Shown here piece after piece: positions 32,108 through 41,700 of a DNA stretch of 64,000 nt; the stretch's first letter is position 1, and every line of letters begins with the position of its first letter. The position numbers and the translations under genes were made by a program. The DNA comes from Beroe forskalii (lineage: Eukaryota; Ctenophora; Nuda; Beroida; Beroidae), in NCBI GenBank assembly GCA_011033025.1, contig WFMF01000227.1, positions 62,001-126,000 on the forward strand, read 5' to 3'. The notes under the pieces were generated by a model. That model ran no database searches, had not been told where the DNA came from, and saw nothing but the letters and a program-made list of their open reading frames with translations.

Positions 32108-33024
32108 TAGTTAGAGACCCTTTCCCGGGATTGTCAAAGAAAGGCCCCTTTTCCCCACTCCCGGGGTTTTTCCCCCTCGGGCCCCCGGGAAGAAAGGAGG
32201 AATTAAGGGGAAAGGGGGAAAACCCCTTTCCCACGTTTCAAACCTCCCCAAAACCCCAAGGGGGCTCCCGGAAAAACAAGGAGAAAAAAGGAGGGATTGT
32301 CAGAGAAATACCCTCCCCCTGCTCTCCTCCTCAACCCCCCAGGGCCCTTTAAAAAAAGGGGGGAATTAGGGTGGGTTGTCAGAGAAGACCCCTCCTCTTT
32401 CACCTCCTCGGACTCCCGGGTATGGAGGAAAGGGGGGGTTTTTAAAATTTTTTGATTTTTTTCCAATTGCAAAGGAGGGGGGGGCTGGTTTTGGGAAAGT
32501 TCATGAATAAAAAATTAATTTTTTTTGTTTTGGGGGGGATTATATGTTTTTATAAAAAGAATTTTAAAAAATCAAATTTTCAGTAAAACTTTGAAAAAAC
32601 AGGGCTGATAAATTTTTGACACCAGGAAAAAGTCGGTCCTTGGTTCTCAGGCCAAGGTTTTAACATGGGCCATTGCACTCTTCTGCTTTTAGCAAAAAAT
32701 TTAAAAAACCCCCAGTCAAAAGCCCCCAAAAAATTTTATTTCGACAACAAAAAAAAATTAAAATTTAAAACTTTAAAATTTCACCCCAAAAAAATTAAAT
32801 CTAAAACCTAAGGGGGTTTTCCCCCAAAATTTTTTTCCCCAAAAAGGGTTAAAAAATTTAAATTTTTTAATTTTTTTTCCCTTTTTTTCCCTTTTTCCTT
32901 TTAAAAAAAATTTTTAAACCCCGGGCGAATTTTTTGATTTTTAAGTTCTTTAAAGGAAACTCACGCTTTCAATGAGGGGGGGTTTAGATCCTTTTGGGAC
33001 CAGGGGCTGGCACCCCCAAACATA
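32108..33024 (-). pseudogene. Truncated copy of gene A exons 1-3 in arm 2
   Basis: On the minus strand the sequence CAGGTATGTTTGGGGGTGCC (near 33,026-33,007) corresponds to the acceptor and first codons of gene A exon 1 at 18,358. GGTTTTGACTGGGGG near 32,720 corresponds to exon 2 at 19,664, and AGAGTGCAATGG lies inside it. About four degraded exon 3 units follow. No later gene A exon is present, so this copy ends at the duplication breakpoint. Because the bases are unreliable, coding capacity cannot be judged. Confidence 0.7.
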
Positions 33025-33640
33025 CCTGAATGTGGGAGGAAGGGGAAAATAAGGTAAAGAAATTCTGTCAAGATGAACTGGTGTCAAAAACGGAAAAAAA
33101 CCAAAAGGGAAAGGGTGTCAAAATTTGCAAAAAAGTGCAAAAAAAGTTTAAATGGGGTCAAAATGGGGAAAAATGTCAAGGTTTAAATGGGGTCAGGGTT
33201 CACTGGTGTTAAAAGTGTCAAAGGTTTTAACTTTGGGGTCCCAAGGGGTGAAACTTAGGTGAATTTTTCAGGGTTTTCTTGCCCAAAGTGGGCAAAGGGG
33301 AATCGGGGTGAAATTTAGGGGGCTTTGTCAAACAACTTATCAAGGGGAAAGTATTAAAAAAAAGGGAATGTCAAAGTGAAGTTGTGTCTTGGTTAAATTG
33401 CCAAAGAAAGAGCCAAAAAAAAACCCCCCGGTTCCAAAAATAACAAACCCGAAAATTTTTTTGGAACCCTTTAAGCCCCCACGCCCCCATACCCCGGAGG
33501 GGTATTGGGTTATAAATTTTTTTTTACCCTACCACTTGCAAAACTCTAAGGGGGTTTTTCGTTAATGGTTTTTTTAAGTAAGGGCAAGACACTTTTCAGG
33601 AAAAAATTTAATAAATGATGATAACAAGAAACATACATAC
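32108..33640. other. Degraded-consensus segment: damaged reverse copy of arm 1
   Basis: Dense runs of A, T, G and C, and few clean words. Read on the minus strand, it follows arm 1 in order: the 17,540-17,640 flank, the TGACACCAG minisatellite (33,040-33,420), gene A exon 1 and exon 2. Next come the intron with ATTCATGAAC, the tandem exon 3 units, and the words TTTGACAATCCCGGG corresponding to arm 1 near 20,265-20,290. Substitution by neighbouring bases and stretching of homopolymers suggest poor base calling, not biology. Confidence 0.8.
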
Positions 33641-33778
33641 AAAGGACAACAAAACAAATTGCGATTCGTTCAGAATATTAAATTGAAAGTTTTGATGATT
33701 ATATAATTGCCGAATTGATTAAAATTAAAAACGTAAAATCCAGAAAATTACACTTGATCAATGCTTCATGGATAACGT

Positions 33779-36700
33779 TTAGTAACTGCCAGGTACAAGT
33801 TGGATATTCTCGTGATTGTCAGTCCTGGGTGTGAAGGTGACTGTAAACTTGCGCTTTGTGCATACCACTACACACACAATGGCAACCACCAATGTGGCTA
33901 TGGCGATGGCTAGGATCGTGTTAGTGTCCTCGCTAGCCTTCAAGTGACTGTCTTTACTCTGCAACTTATTGAGGAGGTTAGCAGTGATGGTGAGTAGCTC
34001 CTGAAGGCTGCTCACACACCTACCACTCTCCACCAGGAGGTCAGAGGGGCAGGGGGAGCACTTCACCCCATCACCATACTCTTCTCTGGGACACAGCACA
34101 CAGCTGTAATTACTCCAGGAGTGCCCTAACGGACACGTCCCACACGCCCCAGAAGCCATGGGGGCTACAGTACCAGAGGGGCACTGTGTACAGTTCACTG
34201 TGTCCCTGTCAGAGTAGTGGTTGGCAGGGCAGTAGTCGCAGGTCTTGCTGGTGGCGTTCCAAGTGCTGCCTGGACTACACAGACAAGAGAATGATTCTGC
34301 GGGGGAAGTGCTGCCCTGGGGGCAGGGGTCGCACCTCAGGAACTGGAAGTGTGTGTCGAAGTGGAAGGTGGTGTTGGGGGGGCACGTCACGCAGGAGAGG
34401 TACACGCCCATCAGGGAGTTGAGACAGTGGGGGGCGGGGCCCCGCAGGTAGGAGCAGTCTGCGAAGGAGTTGGCTGAGTTGCTGCAGCTCATGTTCGACA
34501 TCACTACGGGGTATTCCTCCTGAATGGCCCAGTCGTGCTGGTATACCTGGGTGTCCTGGCCGATGAAGCCCAGCTCCAAACAGCTAGCCCGAGCAAAGTT
34601 CAGGAAGGGTGCAGCTGAGAGATCACATGAGACAGGTAGCCCCGTCTCGTAGCCGTTATCCACCACTAGCAAGCCCTGGCTCTCTGCTGGGTTTCCGTCC
34701 TCTGCTACCAAGCGGAACTTCCACTGCAGACACTGGTGGTGCTCCGAGTCCCAGTAGAAACCTGCCTCAGAGCACTCACAGGCATCAGAACCCTGTGTTG
34801 AGGTGGAGTTGGGAGGGCAGGAGACACAATCCCCAGCATCAGAGTTCCAGTAGGTGTCTGTAGGACAGACACACAGCAGTGAGTTGGGGCGTGAGGAGGC
34901 CCCTAGGGGACATGGCACACACTTCTGCAGCTCCTTACTGTAGAAGGAGTTGTGGGGGCATGAGGCGCAGGCGAGGAATATGTCCTCATCGTGCGTACAG
35001 TCGTGGAGGGTGGAGTAGCTGCAGTCACTGTAGGAGGAGGCGTTGTCAGCACACACGAACTCGTCCAGCAGGATGGGGTAGGTGTGCTGTACACTCCAAC
35101 TCTCCCTCCCAAACCACCAACTCTGGAAGCCAGGGAAGCCCATGTCCTGGCAGTTGACTCGCGCAGTGGCGTCGCTGTACCGGTCATCACACACCGTGCC
35201 CTGGCCTTGGCCGTTAGTGACCAGCAGCAAGCCGCTCGTCATGTCCTGGGACAAGTCCTGGTCCACGAGTGAGAAGCTGTACCTCAGACAGTAACGAGAC
35301 AGGGCGTCCCAGTAGAAGCCCTTCCCGCACTCGCAGGAGGTGGCTCCAGGGCCTGAGGTGGAGTTGAAGGGACATTTCAAGCACCCCGCACTGGCAAAGT
35401 GCCAGTAGTGCTGCGCAGGACACTCGCAGAACTGGGAGTTGCGCCTTGAGGTGGTGTTCCCGGGGCAGTCAGTGCATGTGATCCAGGAGTTTTTATTATA
35501 GTAGGTGTTCTCAGGGCAGGAGGTACACTGAAGGAACAAATCTGTTTCATTCCCGCACCCGTACAAGTAACTGGAGCCAGTGAAGAACGAGCAGTCCGCC
35601 ATCGAGCTGGCGCCCTCGCTGCATGTCAGGCTGCGAATGAGGCTCGTATAATTGCCTTGTATACCCCAGTCGTCATGATTAAACTGCTTATAGCACCCAA
35701 CGTAGCCCATGGTTCTGCAAATCAGGTTATATTCAGTGGTGACATGAGAACTGTGAACTGAGTAACCACACACCTTGCCCTGGACGGCCCCATACCTCGC
35801 TAGGACCAGGCCTGAGGAGCCCCCCTCCCTGCCGGTCTGGTCCACCAGAGTGAAGGTGAGGGGGGTGCAGGAGCCTGCCGCGCCGTCCCACACGCGCCCC
35901 GTGGCGCACTGGCAGGCCAGGGCGCCGTACTGTGAGGTGGCGCCCGCAGGGCACGGCGCGCAGCGGCCCCCCGCCCAGTAGTGCCCGGCGGGGCAGTAGC
36001 AGTAGGTGGAGTTGGGTTTGGAAGGGGCGTGGTCGGGGCACGCCACACACCCCTGGGGCGTGTGATATGTGTTCGCAGGGCACCCCCCTGTGCTGCACTC
36101 CAAGTATATGTCTCCGGCCCATCCATTGCATAATAATAATGGGTTAGCTCCTTGGGTGGCCACCCAGAAACGGCAATCCTCGTAGGTCGTGGCTGATTCT
36201 GGGCAGGAAAACCTGCTCATTAGGACCTTGAAGCGTTCCTGGACAGCCCATCTCCGCCGTTTTGAAGCGCGGGACCAGCTCCTGAAGCCGGGAAATCCCA
36301 TATCCTGACAGTTAACTCTGGCGGTCTCATTGGTATAATACCGGATATCATCATTGCACACAGTCCCCTGCGCTCGTCCGTTATCAGCAACAAGCAACCC
36401 ACTCCGCATCCCTGGGTTGCCATACCGGTCCACCAGAGTGAAGGACCACTTGAGACACATTCCTGAGTCGAGCTCCCAGTAAAGGCCCTGAGGACAGACA
36501 CACGCCGTGGCGCCAGGCTGCGAGGTGGAGTTGCCAGGGCACGCCATGCAGGTGTGCAGGTGGGAGTTCCAATAGTGCATGGCCTGGCACTCGCACGCCA
36601 CACTGTAGTTACCTCGCGAGGAGGCCCCAGGAGGGCACGCCTGGCACGCCTCCAGCTGGTTGTTGTAGAAGTGGTCCGCGGGGCAGGCGAGGCCCTCACA

Positions 36701-37096
36701 GGTTAGCAGGACGTCGTCTGCGTGGGTGCAGTCCCCGGGCAGCGGCTGATAGTATCTGCAATGCTGGAAGGAGGAGGTTCCACTGTTCCCGCAGTCCATG
36801 TGGGACAAGGCGAAGGGGAAGGTGTGCTGTATGGGCCAGGTGGCGTTCCCCGCATGCCACCACTGCCGGGCTGTCTTGTAACCAGCGTCTTTACACATCG
36901 TAATGGCACTCCCGTCCCCATACCCGAAGTCGCTGTATTTGACAGCGCACACGGTGCCCCGGACGCGTCCGTTGTCTGCTATCAGCAGCCCCGAGTTGGT
37001 GCCGGTCTGCCCGTCCTTGTCTACGACGTAGAACTTCCAGAAGGAGGAGCCCGGAGTGAAGAGACAGAGCAGAGCGAGGAGAGGGAGGGACGACAT
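33779..37096 (-). CDS. Five-SRCR transmembrane receptor, arm 2 copy, intact
   Basis: Uninterrupted 1,105-residue ORF with the same order as the arm 1 copy: signal peptide (MSSLPLLALLCLFTPGSSF), five SRCR domains beginning near residues 19, 215, 414, 610 and 795, two cysteine-rich ephrin-receptor-like modules after each, a membrane helix (ILAIAIATLVVAIVCVVV) and a short basic tail ending VPGSY. Relative to arm 1, the linkers and SRCR 4 and 5 are almost identical. SRCR 1-3 differ in clustered blocks, for example CAVKYSDFGYGDGSAITMC against CAVTDDDFAIGKGSGITMC. The juxtamembrane region here has about 11 extra residues (NLLNKLQSKDS). Cysteines are conserved through the variable blocks. The intact frame shows that the break in arm 1 is local. 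Likely a cell-surface recognition or scavenger receptor. Confidence 0.9.
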   Translation of the reverse strand: MSSLPLLALLCLFTPGSSFWKFYVVDKDGQTGTNSGLLIADNGRVRGTVCAVKYSDFGYGDGSAITMCKDAGYKTARQWWHAGNATWPIQHTFPFALSHMDCGNSGTSSFQHCRYYQPLPGDCTHADDVLLTCEGLACPADHFYNNQLEACQACPPGASSRGNYSVACECQAMHYWNSHLHTCMACPGNSTSQPGATACVCPQGLYWELDSGMCLKWSFTLVDRYGNPGMRSGLLVADNGRAQGTVCNDDIRYYTNETARVNCQDMGFPGFRSWSRASKRRRWAVQERFKVLMSRFSCPESATTYEDCRFWVATQGANPLLLCNGWAGDIYLECSTGGCPANTYHTPQGCVACPDHAPSKPNSTYCYCPAGHYWAGGRCAPCPAGATSQYGALACQCATGRVWDGAAGSCTPLTFTLVDQTGREGGSSGLVLARYGAVQGKVCGYSVHSSHVTTEYNLICRTMGYVGCYKQFNHDDWGIQGNYTSLIRSLTCSEGASSMADCSFFTGSSYLYGCGNETDLFLQCTSCPENTYYNKNSWITCTDCPGNTTSRRNSQFCECPAQHYWHFASAGCLKCPFNSTSGPGATSCECGKGFYWDALSRYCLRYSFSLVDQDLSQDMTSGLLLVTNGQGQGTVCDDRYSDATARVNCQDMGFPGFQSWWFGRESWSVQHTYPILLDEFVCADNASSYSDCSYSTLHDCTHDEDIFLACASCPHNSFYSKELQKCVPCPLGASSRPNSLLCVCPTDTYWNSDAGDCVSCPPNSTSTQGSDACECSEAGFYWDSEHHQCLQWKFRLVAEDGNPAESQGLLVVDNGYETGLPVSCDLSAAPFLNFARASCLELGFIGQDTQVYQHDWAIQEEYPVVMSNMSCSNSANSFADCSYLRGPAPHCLNSLMGVYLSCVTCPPNTTFHFDTHFQFLRCDPCPQGSTSPAESFSCLCSPGSTWNATSKTCDYCPANHYSDRDTVNCTQCPSGTVAPMASGACGTCPLGHSWSNYSCVLCPREEYGDGVKCSPCPSDLLVESGRCVSSLQELLTITANLLNKLQSKDSHLKASEDTNTILAIAIATLVVAIVCVVVCTKRKFTVTFTPRTDNHENIQLVPGSY

Positions 37097-37196
37097 GAAA
37101 CCTACCTTACGGGAGAAATTTATAATTATATGGGACAGATGTAATCCTCAGGGGTCAAAATTATGGGGGTACGAAAGTTAGGGATATTTCTTCCTC

Positions 37197-38234
37197 TCCC
37201 GATGGCCTTTCTGTTTTACAAAAAGGCATTGATAAAAGATAAGCAGAGATCGTGTTTTGTGGGGGTTGTGTGTATACTACCTTGATCCGTACTGTTAAAT
37301 TTGAAATAGATGCTGATGCTGTGCGCGACCAGATGTGGTTGTACGTAAGTACGTATGTCGTGGTACGTCGCAGCATGCTACTCCTTTATAAAATGCGTCG
37401 AATTGGTGTAGTGGTATCGTGTGCAGTTCACACACTCCCTACTCGGGTTCTTCTGATTGTAGTACGGTACAAAAAAAATGAAAAAAATATGGAGAAGAGA
37501 GATGAGTAGGAAGATTGGTGAGGGAAATAAAGCGGTCGTTAAATTCAGCCAAAAACGGCCACAATTCTTGCTCGAATACATTGCCCATGATAACGTCTGA
37601 TGATGACGTCATAACGAGATTTTGTGTGATACAAAAATATAGAGTTTTTCCGTAATATAAAGCCCCAAACGAGTTACGTTCCATATGAATGTGTCTCGTA
37701 ATAAGAAATAACAAGTGCAGTTGAAAAGTAGAAATTGGCATGAGCTGTAGATTATGTACTCTTATCTTCAAACCACAATGCACATGATTCTGAAGAAATT
37801 TGATCTGTTGTAATATAATCCATAATTCTTTAAATACCCGGCCCTATGGAGTATGGCCAAAATCAAACTTTACTCCATGTTACGTACCTACTCGTGATTC
37901 GTTTCTGACTCTGTTGCACGTGATTGTCACGTGGTTACCACGTGATTGTCACGTGGTTACCACGTGATGACCACTTGACGGCCGCCTTTGGGGTAGGAAT
38001 TTACCACGTGACCGTATCAGGGACTACCTTATCCAACCGGCCATTTTAATCAAGTACCAACCTTTTCTCAACCGGCCCTTGTGACCAAAATTGTAAAGTC
38101 AAATTGGTCCTAAATGACCAGTTGATTAAGAGCCAACTTACTATGAAAAACGTGGTATCGAGGCTTTACTGCAGTGTCCACGACTGGACCTTCCCTCTCC
38201 AAGCACCGTATTGTTTACAAAAAGGTATCTTTCG
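37197..38234. other. Gene-free stretch with an E-box cluster
   Basis: No supported gene. Short open frames at 37,161-37,783 have no motif. A tRNA-like A-box (TGGTGTAGTGGTATC, near 37,402) is present without a matching cloverleaf. Confidence 0.4.
37917..38012. promoter_or_regulatory. Cluster of CACGTG palindromes
   Basis: CACGTG occurs six to seven times in about 95 bases, largely through tandem copies of a 22-bp unit with CACGTGATTGTCACGTGG. CACGTG is the E-box bound by bHLH factors of the Myc/MITF/USF type. Position about 0.8 kb upstream of the arm 2 receptor start could be regulatory. A simple repeat of no function is equally possible. Confidence 0.35.
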
Positions 38235-38690
38235 TCGAGTTTAGTGTCAAGGTAGATTGGTGTTAAGGTAGATTGGTGTCAAGATAAACTGGTGTCAAGA
38301 TGAAACAGTGTCAAGGTGAAGTGATGTCAGGGTTCACTGGTGTCAAGACAGTGTCAAAGTAAAGTAGAGTCAGGTTTAACTGGTGTCAAGATGAAATACT
38401 GTCTTGGTGAAGTGGTGTCAGGGTTTACTGGTGTCAAGGTAGTGCCAAGGTGAAGAAATGTCAAGGTGAAGTAGTGTCAAGGGTAAGTGGTGTCAAGGTA
38501 GACTGTTGTCAGGGTGAGTTGGTGTCAAGGCAAACTGGTATCAAGGTGAAGTAGTGTCAGGGTAAAGTGCCAAACTGGTGTCAAGGTAAAGTAGTGTCAA
38601 GATGACGCAATGTCAGGATTAAATACTGGTGTCAAAGTGAAGTTGTGCCATGGTAAATTGGTGACAAAGTAAAGAGGCTAGGAGTCCATA
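38235..38690. repeat. GGTGTCAAG minisatellite (family member 2)
   Basis: About 26 imperfect 16-17 bp units such as GGTGTCAAGGTGAAGTA and GGTGTCAGGGTTCACT. Same family as the array beside gene A, in opposite orientation. It lies directly after the stop codon of gene B. Confidence 0.85.
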
Positions 38691-38700
38691 AAAGTAGTTG

Positions 38701-41700
38701 TCAGGCCTCATGAAGCCAGCACTTGTTATAAAACGTAGTCATACCGTGAGTTTTCATACCGTGAGTTTTCATACCGTGAGTTTTGATAGTCCACGACACG
38801 GGCCCCTTGCCACTTAGCCACAGTTTGGCCTCCAAGCCACACAACTCAGCCCGTTCCCGGATATACTCCACACTTGACACCTTCTCATCTGTTGCTTGGA
38901 ATCTGAAACACATAAATAATAGATAATAAATGCTTATGTATTAAGTCATCACACGAACTAAATAAAAGATAAGTTCACTGGCAGCGATTGAAGAAAATGT
39001 GAAAATTTCGGCACCCCAAATTCTACCTATAAGCTAAAGCTCAGATAATCGCTTTATTCATCAGTCTTTTTACAATAAACACTTCCCTAACTCCCAGCTA
39101 ATTGCTGAGTAAAATTTAAAAACTCCCCAAATTCTCAGTGACATTCAAAAACCCCAATATGCCCGCGTACGAAAAATAGGCGGTTAATTTCAACAATATT
39201 TGGCGGCGCACACAGTGTAAATGACGGCATTACGACCGCCTATTTATCCTGAGCGCATAGTAATTTACCTGTTGATATTATAACTTCCGATATCGCGGCG
39301 CCATGTACCTTCTAGTTCTAACTGCTGAGTAAAATCTATAAATGGCAAAACCCCACTCAAGTGGCGACTAATAATACCTGTTGGTGAGTTGGACGCTGAT
39401 ATCTGTCTGCAGCCTCTCCGTCATGGCTTCGTGTCTCTCTCTGGCAGCTTCCACCCCCTGGGCTGTGCTCTTCTCACACTTCTCAAGGTACTTCACAAGC
39501 TCGGTTTCTACCTGGCAGATAAGTAGATAAGGGTCTGTTTCTATAGGGGCAAATCCGTTATGGTTTTGCTTTGTATGCAACATATGAACTGCTTATTGGA
39601 GTTAATTGGTCTGCTTTTGCAAATGGGAATAAGATGAAGAGTTCATATCAACTCGAGCTTAATCAGTAAACCAGATTGCTATCTTCCTGATGCAATCTCC
39701 CTTTAAAACTAACCTTCTTCATGTGTCTGTGGACCACCTCGGGCACCCTCCCGAACACCTTACTCAACTCCGCCTCCCTCGTCCTTTCCTCCTCGTCATT
39801 CTCCGTCACCATGGCAACCGGCACGTGCGGCAACTGCTGAGCAAACACCAGCAACATGTCCCCTCGTCTCTTCTGCTCCTGCAGAATAAATAACAATGAT
39901 CACATGGTACATTACAATCACCAATAATCTGCTCCTCTAAATGGTCTTATTTACTAAAGATGGTTTTATTTAAGTTGGACAACCAATATAAGATAAACAA
40001 TTATTGACTGGAACTTGATATCTTCGTGTAAAACTTCCTTAGGAATCCACCCATAAATTTAATAGTATTAAGTAACTTGTTGCTTGTTTAAAACCTTGAG
40101 ATGGTTATCAGTTAGAAGCTGAGTATCCCGCTCTATGGCTGCTAGCATCTCGTCCACATCGCGGTTAAACTCCTCCATCTCATGTAAAGTTTCAGGAAGC
40201 GCATCTAAGATGATCGTCTTCATCTGCAGCAGGGTGGTGTTGAGGTGTTCCTCGGTAGCCCTCTGTCTCCTCCAGAACATGGATCTACTCATCAGCTCCT
40301 CCTCCAGCATGGAGATCTGGATTGGGGAGCCCCGGGTAGAGGGAGGCGGGGTGTCGCCCATAGTGATGGGGACCACCAGCTTGCTCTGGGGGTCCAGCCG
40401 GGCTCCACAGACAGGACCAACCTAGGGAGGGGAGGGGGTTAGGGACTGGTTACTGGTAACTGGGGGGGGGGGGAGCCCCGGGTGGAGGGGGGCGGAGTGT
40501 CGCCCATAGTGATGGGGACCACCAACTTGCTCTGGGGGTCCAGCCGGGCTCCACAGACAGGACCAACCTAGAGAGGGGAGGGGGTAAGGGACTGGTTACT
40601 GGTAACTGGGGGGGAGCCCCGGGTAGAGGGGGCGGGGTGTCGCCCATCGTAATGGGGACCACCAACTTGCTCTAATGCTCTGGGGGTCCAGCCGGGCTCC
40701 ACAGACAGGGGGGACTGGTTACTGGTAACTGGGGGGGGGAGCCCCGGGTGGAGGGGGGCGGGGTGTCGCCCATAGTGATAGGGACCACTAGCTTGCTCAG
40801 GGGGTCCAGCCGGGCTCCACAGACAGGACCAACCTAGGGAGGGGAGGGAGTTAGGGACTGGTTACTGGTAACTGGGGGGGGGGGAGGGAGCCCCGGGTGG
40901 AGGGAGGCGGGGTGTCGCCCATAGTGATGGGGACCACTAGCTTGCTCTGGGGGTCCAGCCGGGCTCCACAGACAGGACCTACCTGGAGAGGGGAGGGAAT
41001 TAGGGACTGGTAACAACTAGAAGGGGGATGGGCCTGCAAGGGCCTAAGCGGCACCCAGGTGAGGGAGCTACAGGCCGGAGACGAGCGCTGCCAGGCTCCC
41101 AGATGGGGAGAGAGTCCCGCTCTTCCCTTTTAAGGGACTGGTTACTGGTCAGACTTTAGAGACTGGTTGTGCTTACTGGTAAGAGGCTGGCTTGGGACTG
41201 ATAAAGAGCATTCAGGGGGTATCCAGTAAGTCTTCCATTTAGAAGTAAAGTGAGAAAGTGCCTATTTTGTATTGGGATTGGGTTGCCAACTTCTGATTCT
41301 CATTCAAACATCTCAATTCTAAACCACGTTACCAAACAAATAATAGGTGCCAGAGTTGAGACTTGGAATTGTAACTTGTAAGGAATTCAACTTGAATTCA
41401 GTACATATAGGTACAATATTTGAATGTTTATTAGCCAATATATCAAGATTTTACCTGTCCACTGTTGGTATCGAGCGCCAGTGCTCCCAATGAAATAGGA
41501 ACTGGTCCCCCACCCTTGGGATCCTCCATACTTCCACCCACAGGAACCAGCAAACCAGACTCACTGTCTCGGGCTGCGTCCAGTATGGGAACCTGATATA
41601 GGAACTTGCTAGGAATCTGGGGTCGTGTTGAGAAACACACTTGGTATAATATATGCCAACACTTGACACAATAGCTGTTCGAAAAAATAAAAAAACAACA

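Larger units (their letters stand above)
32108..37195 (-). repeat. Arm 2 of the large inverted duplication
   Basis: Reverse-complement counterpart of 13,985-20,300, without the 988-bp foldback element. Sequence from 33,640 to 37,195 is clean, the remainder is degraded. Outer boundary lies near AGTTAGGGATATTTC at 37,175-37,190, inner boundary against the MPLKIP-like gene near 32,108. Confidence 0.85.

Noticed and set aside
32131-33212. Short open frames in the degraded segment
   Set aside because: The bases are unreliable; the underlying sequence is a copy of gene A introns and exons on the minus strand.
37397-37465. tRNA-like sequence with A-box TGGTGTAGTGGTATC and a GTGTG/CACAC stem
   Set aside because: No acceptor-stem pairing, no good B-box, and the loop lacks the invariant T before the would-be anticodon. 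At most a relic or chance match.
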